From assembly GCA_051201675.1 (NCBI GenBank), contig CP179212.1:1922001-1986000 (forward strand): a stretch of 64,000 nt of DNA. Direction: 5' to 3'. The notes under the pieces are model-generated. The model saw nothing but the letters and a program-made list of their open reading frames with translations, was not told where the DNA came from and did no database searches. Positions within the stretch are counted from its first letter, which is position 1. Each line of letters opens with the position of its first letter. The DNA is from HTCC2207 sp002685195. Lineage in GTDB: Bacteria > Pseudomonadota > Gammaproteobacteria > Pseudomonadales > Porticoccaceae. The position numbers and the translations under genes were made by a program. Shown here in pieces: positions 1 through 9,223 of this stretch.

Positions 1-271
1 CCAACCTCACCGTCATTGCTGCCAGAGAGTTATCTAACTGTTGCCTTCCCTGATCTACCTGTTCTTGTTGGGCCACAATTTGATGCTGCATTTCGACAAT
101 ACTGTTATCGAACAATAACTCCCACCGGCCATCAGCAATTTTGACGCCTAACATTGTACCCGCAGCTAAAGGCACCCCCAGCACCAAAGCAGATAAGACA
201 CACTTAGCCCAGCTGTTCAGGCGGATAGTCCTAACTTTCTCGGCTCGATTGCTTATGAGGATTATTTTCAC
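1..271 (-). CDS. N-terminal part of an M23-family peptidase-like exported protein (cut by window edge)
   Basis: About 90 codons are visible from a GTG start, and the reading frame runs off the left edge. Translation shows a basic N-terminus, one hydrophobic segment (roughly residues 23-43), then a Gln-rich, coiled-coil-like stretch. This is the usual front half of a periplasmic M23 (LytM/NlpD-type) endopeptidase; the catalytic domain itself is not in view. In pseudomonads an M23 peptidase follows lpxC closely, and here the frame begins 21 bases after the lpxC stop on the same strand. The GTG is chosen because an in-frame stop lies a few codons upstream with no ATG between, and an AGG lies at a workable distance. 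The family call rests on context plus topology and is an inference. Confidence 0.6.
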   Translation of the reverse strand, partial: MKIILISNRAEKVRTIRLNSWAKCVLSALVLGVPLAAGTMLGVKIADGRWELLFDNSIVEMQHQIVAQQEQVDQGRQQLDNSLAAMTVRL

Positions 272-292
272 TAAAAAATGAGACCTGTTTTA

Positions 293-1198
293 CTAACTTG
301 CGTGGATGTAGGAAATTGGTACTTCTTCGGGATTATTCTCGAAGGTCACTACTTCCCACGCATCTTTATCAGCCATTAATGCTCTCAATGACACATTATT
401 TAAACCATGGCCTGATTTATGTGCATCATATTCGCCAATTAGACTATTGCCAACAACATAAAGATCACCGATGGCATCAAGAATTTTGTGTTTCACAAAC
501 TCATCGCTATAACGCAACCCTTGTTCATTAACAATATGATCATCATCAATGCCAACCGCATTATCCAAACTAGCACCGCGGGCAAGGCCAATGGATTTCA
601 AATATTCCATATCACGCATAAACCCGAAAGTTCTCGCTCGGCTGACTTCTTTGACGAAACTTGTACTTGAGAAGTCAACGCTGGCATTAAGTGTCTGTTC
701 CTTAAGAACCGGATGATCAAAATCGATAGAAAAATTGACTTTAAACCCATCAAAAGGCCTAAAAGTTGCAACTTTGTCATCTTGTTTAACTGTGACTGGT
801 TTTTTAATACGTATGAACTTTTTAAGCGCCTCTTGCTCAACAATCCCTGCCGACTGAAGCAAAAATACAAAAGGAGCTGCACTACCATCCATAATGGGGA
901 TTTCTTCAGCTGACACATCTACCAGAAGGTTATCGATACCCATTCCAGCTAACGCCGACATTAGGTGTTCTATGGTGGAGACGCGAGTCTTGCCACTTAC
1001 CAGAGTCGTGTGCATATTGGTGTCCCCAACATTTTCTGGGGTAGCCGCGATAGACACTGAAGGCTCAAGATCAGAGCGCCGAAACACAATACCTGTGTCC
1101 GGCTCTGCGGGATTTAAAGTTAAATAGACTTTTTGGCCAGTATGGAGACCCACGCCAGTTGCACGAATAGTATTTTTAATTGTGCGCTGCTTAATCAT
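293..1198 (-). CDS. lpxC: UDP-3-O-acyl-N-acetylglucosamine deacetylase
   Basis: LpxC carries out the committed, zinc-dependent deacetylation of lipid A synthesis in the cytoplasm. From the ATG at 1198 the protein is 301 residues, the normal length. The zinc ligands sit where expected: His78 in the EHLMSAL motif, and His237 and Asp241 in HKILDAIGDL. The general acid/base His264 lies in the following SGHG segment. An upstream in-frame start would add eight residues, but the ATG at 1198 has a good AGGAA at the right distance and matches family length. It is the last gene of the classical dcw order and follows ftsZ, with a possible promoter of its own in the gap. Confidence 0.97.
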   Translation of the reverse strand: MIKQRTIKNTIRATGVGLHTGQKVYLTLNPAEPDTGIVFRRSDLEPSVSIAATPENVGDTNMHTTLVSGKTRVSTIEHLMSALAGMGIDNLLVDVSAEEIPIMDGSAAPFVFLLQSAGIVEQEALKKFIRIKKPVTVKQDDKVATFRPFDGFKVNFSIDFDHPVLKEQTLNASVDFSSTSFVKEVSRARTFGFMRDMEYLKSIGLARGASLDNAVGIDDDHIVNEQGLRYSDEFVKHKILDAIGDLYVVGNSLIGEYDAHKSGHGLNNVSLRALMADKDAWEVVTFENNPEEVPISYIHAS

Positions 1199-1222
1199 GT
1201 CTATTCCTACTATCAATCGCAA

Positions 1223-1251
1223 ATAGTAACAGACAAGCCCCTTATCACCAA
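1223..1251 (-). promoter_or_regulatory. possible lpxC promoter
   Basis: On the minus strand TTGGTG (1246-1251) and TACTAT (1223-1228) are separated by 17 bases, just upstream of lpxC. The match to the sigma-70 consensus is moderate. In E. coli lpxC has its own promoter behind ftsZ, which makes this site plausible but unproven. Confidence 0.35.
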
Positions 1252-1302
1252 GATTTTTGCAATCTGAGGCGTGGCAATAAGAGGCTCAAAGTCATCACAG
1301 CA

Positions 1303-2475
1303 TTAATCTGCCTGTTTTCTCAAAAAAGCAGGTACATCAAGATAATCAAGCTCAGGATCGGCCTGAATTTCAGCCTTTCTGGCAGTAGATCCCTCTCCAA
1401 TTGCGGAGCCGCGTCTGATGCTAGTGGGCTGCTCTAATCTACCCCAATCGAAGTCTCCACCACTCTTTCGAGGCGGCTGATTGTCAACTACGACTCCTCT
1501 TGGGCCGGTCTTAGCACCCGGAGCACGCAATCCTGTAGCAACAACAGTAACTCGTAACTGATCGTTGAGGTCGGGATCAAAAACACTACCGACAATAATC
1601 GTAGCATCTTCATCAGCAAACTCTCTGATCGTATTACCCACATCTTCAAACTCACCCAAAGTGAGATCAAAACCACTGGTAATATTAACCAAGATACCTT
1701 TGGCTCCCTGCAGATTAACATCTTCAAGCAATGGACAACGGATAGCTCCTTCAGCTGCAACCGCAGCACGATCAGAGCCACTTGCGTCTCCAGTACCCAT
1801 CATAGCCATTCCCATTTCAGACATCACCGTCCTCACATCAGCGAAATCGACATTAATCAGACCATCCAAGAGAATTAGATCGGTGATACCTTGAACAGCT
1901 CCAAATAAAACGTCATTTGCTTGCCTAAAGGCATTAAGTACAGTCATATCCTTACCCAATACCTGGAGCAACTTCTCGTTTGGAACTATAATAAGAGAAT
2001 CAACACGCTCTTTAAGTTGAGCGATCCCCTCATCAGCAATCGCCATACGCTTGCGTCCTTCAAATGAGAATGGCCGAGTGACCACACCAACCGTCAATAT
2101 CCCCATTTGCTTTGCAATTTCTGCAATAACAGGGGCACCACCGGTACCTGTGCCGCCGCCCATACCTGCAGTGATGAAGACCATATCTGCTCCCTCTAAA
2201 ACCTGAGCAATACGCTCTTTATCTTCCATTGCCGCTTGGCGTCCTACCTCAGGATTGGCACCAGCACCAAGACCTTTGGTCAGTGCACCACCCAGTTGTA
2301 AAACGGTTGCACTATCTAGGTTATACATGGACTGAGCATCGGTGTTAGCACAAATAAAATGCACACCATCGATATTACTATCAATCATATGGCGTACTGC
2401 GTTACAGCCACCACCACCAACACCCACTACCTTGATTTCTGCATTCTTCGGAATGCTATCCACTAACTCGAACAT
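1303..2475 (-). CDS. ftsZ: cell division GTPase FtsZ
   Basis: FtsZ is the tubulin-like GTPase that polymerises into the Z ring. The 390-residue protein has the N-terminal GGGGCNA nucleotide loop (about residues 19-26), the tubulin signature GGGTGTG at 106-112, and a variable linker. It ends with the conserved C-terminal peptide LDVPAFLRKQAD, which binds FtsA and ZipA. Length and ends are standard. It lies between ftsA and lpxC with about 58 bases to ftsA, which leaves room for a ribosome site but no obvious terminator. Confidence 0.98.
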   Translation of the reverse strand: MFELVDSIPKNAEIKVVGVGGGGCNAVRHMIDSNIDGVHFICANTDAQSMYNLDSATVLQLGGALTKGLGAGANPEVGRQAAMEDKERIAQVLEGADMVFITAGMGGGTGTGGAPVIAEIAKQMGILTVGVVTRPFSFEGRKRMAIADEGIAQLKERVDSLIIVPNEKLLQVLGKDMTVLNAFRQANDVLFGAVQGITDLILLDGLINVDFADVRTVMSEMGMAMMGTGDASGSDRAAVAAEGAIRCPLLEDVNLQGAKGILVNITSGFDLTLGEFEDVGNTIREFADEDATIIVGSVFDPDLNDQLRVTVVATGLRAPGAKTGPRGVVVDNQPPRKSGGDFDWGRLEQPTSIRRGSAIGEGSTARKAEIQADPELDYLDVPAFLRKQAD

Positions 2476-2533
2476 ATCGTTCTCCTTATTTGCGCCTCAC
2501 AATTAAAATATTAACCACTATTTCTAGTAGCAC

Positions 2534-3772
2534 TTAAACTCCACCTTGAAACCAACCTTTAACTCTCTCAAACATACTTCCAGTCTGTCCATTACCGGAA
2601 TCGCTATGACCATGTTTACTTTGTTGAGCGACCCCAAAATGTAATAGGCCAACACCCGTTGAATAAATTGGATTGTTGACGATATCTGACAGACCTTTTA
2701 CTTTAGTCGGAGCACCGATTCGGACAGGCATGTGGAAAATTTCCTCGGCCAATTCAGTAACACCCTCCATCTTTGATGTGCCGCCAGTTAACACAACACC
2801 AGCTGCAATAAGTTCCTCAAACCCACTTCTGCGAAGCTCTGCTTGGACCAGAGTAAATAATTCGTCGTACCTAGGCTCTACCACTTCAGCAAGTAATTGA
2901 CGGGACATGTCTCTAGAATCACGATCACCAACACTGGGAACTTTTACTGTTTCATCTGGCCCAGCTAATTTTGCAAGGGCACAGGCATACTTAATCTTTA
3001 GTTCTTCAGCGTGAGGTGTGGGTGTGCGCAACGCCATCGCTATATCATTTGTTACTTGATCACCCGCAATGGGTATAACGCCGGTATGACGAATTGCTCC
3101 TTCCGTGAAAATCGCAATGTCTGAAGTACCTCCACCAATGTCGACTAGCGCCACACCGAGTTGCTTCTCATCTTCGGTCAAAATTGCGTAACTAGATGCC
3201 ATTTGCTCTAGTGCCAGATCTTCTACTTCTAGACCACAGCGTCGTATACATTTTTTAATGTTCTGAGCCGCATTTGCAGCACAGGTAACCAGATGAACCT
3301 TAGCTTCAAGTCGAACGCCGGACATACCAATTGGTTCTCTGACACCCTCTTGATCATCAATAATAAATTCTTGAGGGAGAACGTGAAGAATCTCCTGATC
3401 AGCTGGAATAGCTACAGCTCTAGCCGCATCAATGACTCTTTCAATATCCAGAGGTTGGACCTCTCCAGCCATGCCAATCCCAACGATGCCGTGAGAATTC
3501 AAGCTGCGGATATGGCTACCGGCAATGCCGGCATAGACAGAATGAATGGAACAACCTGCCATCAGTTCAGCCTCTTCTACGGCGCGCTGAATTGAATTTA
3601 CGGTGGCCTCAATATTAACCACTACTCCTTTCTTTAACCCAGAGGACTCACACATTCCTGTGCCAATGATCTCTAGGTCTCCAGTGGCGCCAACTGCACC
3701 CACAATAGCAACCACTTTAGAGGTTCCTATATCCAGGGCGACTACCATATTCTCTTCATTAGAATTGCTCAT
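2534..3772 (-). CDS. ftsA: cell division protein FtsA (actin-like membrane anchor)
   Basis: FtsA is the actin-fold ATPase that tethers FtsZ filaments to the inner membrane and recruits later division proteins. The 412-residue product starts with the phosphate-1 motif ALDIGTSKV, carries the second phosphate motif VDIGGGTSDIA near residue 205 and an adenosine-motif-like VVLTGGTSKMEG near 330. It ends in an amphipathic helix (MFERVKGWFQ), the membrane-targeting sequence. An AAAGG precedes the ATG. It sits directly between ftsQ and ftsZ. Confidence 0.97.
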   Translation of the reverse strand: MSNSNEENMVVALDIGTSKVVAIVGAVGATGDLEIIGTGMCESSGLKKGVVVNIEATVNSIQRAVEEAELMAGCSIHSVYAGIAGSHIRSLNSHGIVGIGMAGEVQPLDIERVIDAARAVAIPADQEILHVLPQEFIIDDQEGVREPIGMSGVRLEAKVHLVTCAANAAQNIKKCIRRCGLEVEDLALEQMASSYAILTEDEKQLGVALVDIGGGTSDIAIFTEGAIRHTGVIPIAGDQVTNDIAMALRTPTPHAEELKIKYACALAKLAGPDETVKVPSVGDRDSRDMSRQLLAEVVEPRYDELFTLVQAELRRSGFEELIAAGVVLTGGTSKMEGVTELAEEIFHMPVRIGAPTKVKGLSDIVNNPIYSTGVGLLHFGVAQQSKHGHSDSGNGQTGSMFERVKGWFQGGV

Positions 3773-3796
3773 AATTTTTACCTTTTACGCTCTCTT

Positions 3797-4600
3797 TTAT
3801 GCCGCACTATAATTTTTTGATGCCTGATCTTGGTCTTCACTAGCAAGCGCATCATCCTTCCAAGAAACCGCGAGGCCGTTTGGATAGCGCAAATCAATAG
3901 AGGCAATATTACCTATCTGCAAGTCCAGCCCAGATTTCCAAACAATGACTAATCGCCTAATTTTCTCAACAACGTTATCCCGGCCCAGTACCAACCTAAT
4001 CCCAGGGGCTGTTTGTATCTGCCATGCGCCCACTGCATCCCTTTGTAATTCGGTCAACTTTAAGCTGGTTGGAATCAGAAGCTCTGACACTAATTGATAC
4101 TGCTTAATCATGTCTTGGGTGCTTCCAAAGTCAGCTTCTAGTACAGGCAGAGACTCAAGATTGCTATTTTCAGGTAGTTCTAGCTGATCACCGAGACGAT
4201 TTAAAAAACCCTGTTGTCCCCAACGAGCAATAGGAACCTCTTCTAGAACTTCGACTTTTAAGGTTGACGGCCATTCACGTCGCACACTGACTTGATGAAT
4301 CCAAGGGTGGCTCTGCAATTCCTGGCGTAACTGATTAAGATTCATACTCAAAAAACCCCCATCTATTTCTGCGTTGACCAAATTAGCTAACTCTTCTTCT
4401 TCAAGATGCTTAAATTCACCACCTACCATGATTCTGCTAAGTGGCGTGTCGATCTGCTTATAAATAAAATCTGCCCCATAAATAGCCGCAATAAAAACAG
4501 TTACCATTAACAAGCGCAGAAACTTCTCACCCAAACCATCAGAAAAACCTGGCTTCTGCCTTTGATTAAAGTTTGCTCCTCTTGGCCCTTTTTTAGTCAT
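3797..4600 (-). CDS. ftsQ: cell division protein FtsQ
   Basis: FtsQ is the bitopic scaffold of the FtsQLB complex. The 267-residue product has a basic cytoplasmic N-terminus, one membrane segment (about residues 27-45) and a periplasmic POTRA domain beginning near residue 55. The beta domain includes the VSVRREWPSTLKVEV motif typical of FtsQ. Its ATG overlaps the ddl stop by four bases, so translational coupling is likely. Confidence 0.95.
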   Translation of the reverse strand: MTKKGPRGANFNQRQKPGFSDGLGEKFLRLLMVTVFIAAIYGADFIYKQIDTPLSRIMVGGEFKHLEEEELANLVNAEIDGGFLSMNLNQLRQELQSHPWIHQVSVRREWPSTLKVEVLEEVPIARWGQQGFLNRLGDQLELPENSNLESLPVLEADFGSTQDMIKQYQLVSELLIPTSLKLTELQRDAVGAWQIQTAPGIRLVLGRDNVVEKIRRLVIVWKSGLDLQIGNIASIDLRYPNGLAVSWKDDALASEDQDQASKNYSAA

Positions 4601-5535
4601 CGTGTGGAGGCCTCTAAAATTCTAAATACAAGCTGATTAAAGTCCATACCTGCTGCGATAGCAGCCATAGGAACTAAACTGTGACTTGTCATACCAGGCA
4701 CTGTGTTTACTTCTAACAGCTGGAATGCACCGGTGTTATCTGCCATCAAGTCAACTCGGCCCCACCCTTCGCACCCAAGACTGTTGAATGCATCCAGAGA
4801 TAGTTTCTGTAGCTCGTTCTCTTTGTCTGGGGAAAGTCCACTCGGACAGAAATAAGCTGTTTCATCCGAGAAATATTTCGCCTGATAGTCATAAAATATC
4901 TCGTTTGAACGAATTCTTATCGAGGGTAAAACCTGATCATCAAGAATAGCGACGGTATATTCCTCACCTTCTAGTAAAGGTTCAGCGATAACCACGGCAT
5001 CATAATTTGCAGCATGTAACCAAGCAGCTTTTAGTTCGTTAGCATTTTCTACTCTACTCATTCCAATGCTTGACCCTTCAGAGGCAGGCTTGACCATCGC
5101 TTTACCGCCAAGCGCACCGAGGGCTTCAGACCAATGCGTATCCTTGTGTAACAGAAAGAAATCAGTTGTTGGTAACCCAATATGTTTCCATAACTCCTTA
5201 CATCTCTTTTTATCCATGGCCAATTCAGAGGCTAAAATACCACTTCCCGTATAAGGGATTTTTAGACCTTCCAAAGTGCTCTGTAACTTACCGTCTTCTC
5301 CGCCAGGCCCATGCAGCGCAATAAAGATACGGTCTAAATCATAGTCTGCTAATTGTGTTGCAATATCATCCTGCGCATCGATCAACAGGGTATCGACACC
5401 CATGTTTATTAATGCCCCATAAACAGCTTCACCACTCATCAATGAAATTTCGCGTTCTGATGAGGTCCCACCATATAAAAGGCCCACACGACCAAATTGG
5501 CTGACATCTCTGGAGTTTTGTAGGTGAGTAGTCAT
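4597..5535 (-). CDS. ddl: D-alanine--D-alanine ligase
   Basis: An ATP-grasp enzyme that makes D-Ala-D-Ala for MurF in the cytoplasm. The 312-residue length fits the DdlB type found in dcw clusters. Visible landmarks are GGTSSEREISLMSG near the N-terminus, ALHGPGGEDGKLQ, the ATP-grasp KPASEGSSIGM segment and the C-terminal EVNTVPGMTSHSLVP, which carries metal and substrate contacts. It overlaps murC by four bases upstream and ftsQ by four bases downstream. Confidence 0.96.
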   Translation of the reverse strand: MTTHLQNSRDVSQFGRVGLLYGGTSSEREISLMSGEAVYGALINMGVDTLLIDAQDDIATQLADYDLDRIFIALHGPGGEDGKLQSTLEGLKIPYTGSGILASELAMDKKRCKELWKHIGLPTTDFFLLHKDTHWSEALGALGGKAMVKPASEGSSIGMSRVENANELKAAWLHAANYDAVVIAEPLLEGEEYTVAILDDQVLPSIRIRSNEIFYDYQAKYFSDETAYFCPSGLSPDKENELQKLSLDAFNSLGCEGWGRVDLMADNTGAFQLLEVNTVPGMTSHSLVPMAAIAAGMDFNQLVFRILEASTR

Positions 5536-6965
5536 ATTTTCACCTGCCCCAGTTCAGTATCGGTCAACATCGCAACTAACTTAGTGACGCTTCCAGCTCC
5601 TTGGGTCAGTACCAAATCATCCGCTTTGACAAAATCGGCAACCAAGCTAGGCACTATTTCTAACGTCTGCGCATGAATAGGATTTACCGCAGACTTTTGG
5701 CTTATGCTGCTGCATAGATCAGTACTACTTGCACCCTCTATCTCTTCCTCACCGGCCGCGTAAACATCCAGAACAATTAATACGTCTACCTGGGAAAGGA
5801 CCTCAACAAAGTCATCAAATAGATCTCGTGTTCTTGTATAGCGATGGGGTTGGAAGACCATTACTAGCCTTTTACCGGGCCATCCCGCTCGAACCGCATC
5901 GATGGTTGCTTTAACCTCAGTAGGATGATGCCCATAGTCATCAACCAACATGGCGGTACCCTCTTTCACAGGATAATCACCTACAATTTCAAAGCGACGA
6001 CCAACGCCGCTAAATTCCTGCAATCCATTAATGATGGCACTGTCAGGAATACCCTCATCACTGGCAACCGCAATGGCTGCCGCAGCATTCAGAACGTTGT
6101 GTCTGCCGGGAATATTTAAAGTGATATCCAGTGAGGTCAATTCATCAGGCCGATCAATTACAAAATGTGTCTGATGCTTACTATTACTAACCTTCCGAAT
6201 TCTGTAAGCCGAATCATCACTAAATCCATAGGTTAGGGTTGGTCGAGCCACCTGAACAAGAAGGCTCCTAATAACCTCGTCATCGACACACAACACCGCT
6301 AATCCGTAGAAAGGGAGGTTATGAAGAAATTTAATGTAAGTATCTTTAACCCGGTCAAAGTTAAAGTCATATGTCTCCATATGATCAGCTTCGATATTGG
6401 TGACCACTGAAACCATTGGCTGCAGATGTAAGAAGGACGCGTCACTCTCATCAGCCTCGGCAACCAAATAACGACTGCCGCCAAGTTGAGCATTGGTACC
6501 TACACTATTTACTCGTCCACCCACAATAAATGTAGGGTCACGTCCATCCGCTGCGAAAATAGCTGTAATGAGGCTAGTCGTTGTTGTTTTTCCGTGGGTC
6601 CCCGCAACAGCAATTCCATGTCTATAGCGCATCAGCTCAGCAAGCATTTCAGCTCGCCTCACTACTGGAATTCCATGGGCTATGGCGGCAGCAATTTCAA
6701 GATTTTCAAAGGTTACCGCAGATGACTTAACTACAACATCTGCACCCTCGATATTATTCTCACTATGCCCCTCAAACACCTGCGCACCGATCTTCTGGAG
6801 TTGCGTTGCGCTAGCATTAATCGTTATGTCAGATCCTGATATTTCATAGCCCTGATTTAGCAACACTTCCGCAATACCGCACATGCCACTACCACCAATT
6901 CCAACAAAATGAATGCGGCGAATCCGACGCATTTCAGGTACGTGGAAATCAGATCTATTGACCAT
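5532..6965 (-). CDS. murC: UDP-N-acetylmuramate--L-alanine ligase
   Basis: MurC adds L-Ala to UDP-MurNAc, the first amino acid of the stem peptide. The start is placed at the ATG at 6965, giving 477 residues and an 11-base overlap with the murG end; an upstream in-frame extension has no family support. The Rossmann motif HFVGIGGSGMCGIAEVL lies near residue 20, the ATP-binding AGTHGKTTTTSL near 115, and the Mur-ligase C-terminal DDYGHHPTEV segment near 340. Confidence 0.96.
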   Translation of the reverse strand: MVNRSDFHVPEMRRIRRIHFVGIGGSGMCGIAEVLLNQGYEISGSDITINASATQLQKIGAQVFEGHSENNIEGADVVVKSSAVTFENLEIAAAIAHGIPVVRRAEMLAELMRYRHGIAVAGTHGKTTTTSLITAIFAADGRDPTFIVGGRVNSVGTNAQLGGSRYLVAEADESDASFLHLQPMVSVVTNIEADHMETYDFNFDRVKDTYIKFLHNLPFYGLAVLCVDDEVIRSLLVQVARPTLTYGFSDDSAYRIRKVSNSKHQTHFVIDRPDELTSLDITLNIPGRHNVLNAAAAIAVASDEGIPDSAIINGLQEFSGVGRRFEIVGDYPVKEGTAMLVDDYGHHPTEVKATIDAVRAGWPGKRLVMVFQPHRYTRTRDLFDDFVEVLSQVDVLIVLDVYAAGEEEIEGASSTDLCSSISQKSAVNPIHAQTLEIVPSLVADFVKADDLVLTQGAGSVTKLVAMLTDTELGQVKI

Positions 6966-8055
6966 TAGCCACCTCCAGACACATATCTGCAACCTGCTGT
7001 GCCGCCCCATTCTTAGCCAGCGCTCTCGCATTGATAGCCATAGCTAGCCGTTTTTCTGAATCCATCGTAATGTCAGTGATAATTGCAGCTAGCTTTTCAG
7101 GAGTTAGATTTATTTGTTGGATCATCTCAGCCGCGCCATGATCGACTAACAGCTGACCATTGGCGGTTTGATGATCATCAATAGCATAAGGAAATGGAAT
7201 TAGTAAGGCGCCAAGCCCCGCAGAGGTTAGCTCTGCTACTGTAAGAGCTCCCGACCGACAAATAACAAAGTCGGCCCATTCGTAGACAACTTCCATCGAC
7301 TCAATGAAAGGCACTACGGTCAACGCATCACTGTCTTGATCAAAACCTGCAGCCGCATAGAGCTCTAATGTTGCCTCCAAATGAGCCTTTCCAGTCTGAT
7401 GGAAAACATCAGGGCAGATCGCAGAGTCAATCTGAGCGAGTGCTTTTGGTAAAATTTCGTTTATCGCTAATGCACCTCTGCTCCCACCCAATACAAGTAA
7501 TTTAGGTTTCCCATCTCTCGCTTCAAATCGCTCTTGTGGAGGTATTATCTGAGCAATTTCTCTGCGCACCGGATTTCCTGACCAGACTCCTTTTTTTAAT
7601 GTATTCGGGAAGCCTTGCATCACTCTTCTAGCAAAGAGAGCGGTCAATCTATTAGTTGTTCCTGCCACTGAGTTTTGCTCATGAATAACAACAGGGATAC
7701 GTTTTAACCAAGCCGCAACAGCCCCCGGGCCAGACGCAAAACCTCCCATACCTAGCACGACCTGAGGTTTGAATTCGGAGATAACCTTCAAAGCTTGAGA
7801 AATAGAGCGCCACAATAACAATGGAGCTTTAATAAAGACTAAAAGCCCTCGCCCACGGATACCCTCAATGTCGATAAAATGTAGATCTATATTCTGTGGC
7901 GGAACTAAGTCTGCTTCTATCCCCTGACGCGTCCCAAGCCAAGAAACGATCGCTTCCTGATTGCGTAACTGATCCACGACTGCTAACGCAGGAAACACAT
8001 GTCCACCAGTCCCTCCAGCCATTACCATGACCCTTATCTGATTATCGTCGGACAT
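6955..8055 (-). CDS. murG: undecaprenyldiphospho-muramoylpentapeptide GlcNAc transferase
   Basis: MurG converts lipid I to lipid II at the inner face of the membrane (GT28 fold). The start at 8055 gives 366 residues and has a strong GGAGG seven bases upstream; the longer in-frame start is rejected. The first glycine-rich loop MAGGTGGHVFPALAV is at the N-terminus, the second GGSRGALAINE is near residue 190, and the donor-sugar-binding FICRSGALTVAEL is near 265. It overlaps the ftsW end by 14 bases. Confidence 0.96.
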   Translation of the reverse strand: MSDDNQIRVMVMAGGTGGHVFPALAVVDQLRNQEAIVSWLGTRQGIEADLVPPQNIDLHFIDIEGIRGRGLLVFIKAPLLLWRSISQALKVISEFKPQVVLGMGGFASGPGAVAAWLKRIPVVIHEQNSVAGTTNRLTALFARRVMQGFPNTLKKGVWSGNPVRREIAQIIPPQERFEARDGKPKLLVLGGSRGALAINEILPKALAQIDSAICPDVFHQTGKAHLEATLELYAAAGFDQDSDALTVVPFIESMEVVYEWADFVICRSGALTVAELTSAGLGALLIPFPYAIDDHQTANGQLLVDHGAAEMIQQINLTPEKLAAIITDITMDSEKRLAMAINARALAKNGAAQQVADMCLEVANGQ

Positions 8056-9223
8056 TTGCAGACCTCCGACTAGTGCTTTCTGGTTGATTGAGGTCATGAG
8101 CAAAACGAAGCATCATCCCCACCATTGCACAAGAAACCAGCAAACTACTTCCGCCATAGCTGACGAAAGGAAGGGTTAATCCTTTTGTTGGTAAGAGGCC
8201 CGCATTCACACCTAAATTAATAAACGTCTGTCCGCTAATCAATAAGCCAAAGCCGATTAACACAAAGGCGGGATACCATTTCTGCTGCTCGATAGCTTTT
8301 CTACTCAAACTAAAGATTCGAGTAACCATCAAACAGTAGAGGCCTATTAGACAAATAACACCAAGGAAACCAAATTCTTCAGCGAAAATGGCAAATACAA
8401 AGTCAGTATGGGCTTCGGGTAGATAGAGCATTTTTTGTACTGACTGACCGAGCCCTACGCCAAACCATTCGCCTCGACCAAAAGCAATTAAAGATTGAGT
8501 GAGTTGGTAACCACTATTAAATTGATCGGACCAAGGATCAAGATATGCTGTGATCCGCGCCATTCGATAGGGGGACGAATCTTTCAACCACCAGAGCACT
8601 GCCGCACTGATAGCTATGAGGAAAATGTACTGTCGTAGCTTCGCCCCTCCAAGGAACAACATCGCCATGAATGTTCCACCAAGAACTACTACAGATCCAA
8701 AATCAGGCTCTCTGATCAACAATATAGTCAACAAACCTATCAGAACCATAAGCTTGCCAAAATGCTCCCAACCTTCTCCCAGAGTTTCTCTATATTGCTG
8801 CAAATAGGTCGCTAAAAATACGATAGTCGCCACCTTGACTAGCTCTGAAACCTGGATAGTAAAGCCACCCAACGCCAACCACCGGCGACTTCCATTCAAC
8901 TCTCGTCCAATACCCGGAATCAAAACTAAAACAAGAAGCACAACTGAGGCGAGCATCCATAATCGAGAGTACTTTGACCAGAACGTAGATGGTGTCAAAA
9001 AAGTCACCAGCATGGCTATAGCGCTCAGCATTAAATAGACGATATGACGTTTAAAGAAAAATAGTTCATCGCCTAATCTGTGGTCTCCAAAGCTAAATGA
9101 CGCCGAACTGATCATGATAAATCCGACAGAAATTAGAGCCGCTACAGGCAATAGCAGCGACATATCTAAGTGCCATTGCCTATTGCTTTGCTTAGAAACA
9201 GATAGGGGCATTGTTATTAACAT
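8042..9223 (-). CDS. ftsW: septal peptidoglycan glycosyltransferase FtsW
   Basis: FtsW is the SEDS-family glycosyltransferase that works with FtsI at the septum. The 393-residue protein has about ten hydrophobic segments, the loop GLGQSVQKMLYLPEAHTDFVFA that holds SEDS-conserved residues, and the C-terminal LPFVSYGGSSL motif. A G-rich ribosome site lies just before the ATG at 9223, which overlaps the murD stop; a second ATG four codons later is less well placed. Confidence 0.95.
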   Translation of the reverse strand: MLITMPLSVSKQSNRQWHLDMSLLLPVAALISVGFIMISSASFSFGDHRLGDELFFFKRHIVYLMLSAIAMLVTFLTPSTFWSKYSRLWMLASVVLLVLVLIPGIGRELNGSRRWLALGGFTIQVSELVKVATIVFLATYLQQYRETLGEGWEHFGKLMVLIGLLTILLIREPDFGSVVVLGGTFMAMLFLGGAKLRQYIFLIAISAAVLWWLKDSSPYRMARITAYLDPWSDQFNSGYQLTQSLIAFGRGEWFGVGLGQSVQKMLYLPEAHTDFVFAIFAEEFGFLGVICLIGLYCLMVTRIFSLSRKAIEQQKWYPAFVLIGFGLLISGQTFINLGVNAGLLPTKGLTLPFVSYGGSSLLVSCAMVGMMLRFAHDLNQPESTSRRSANVRR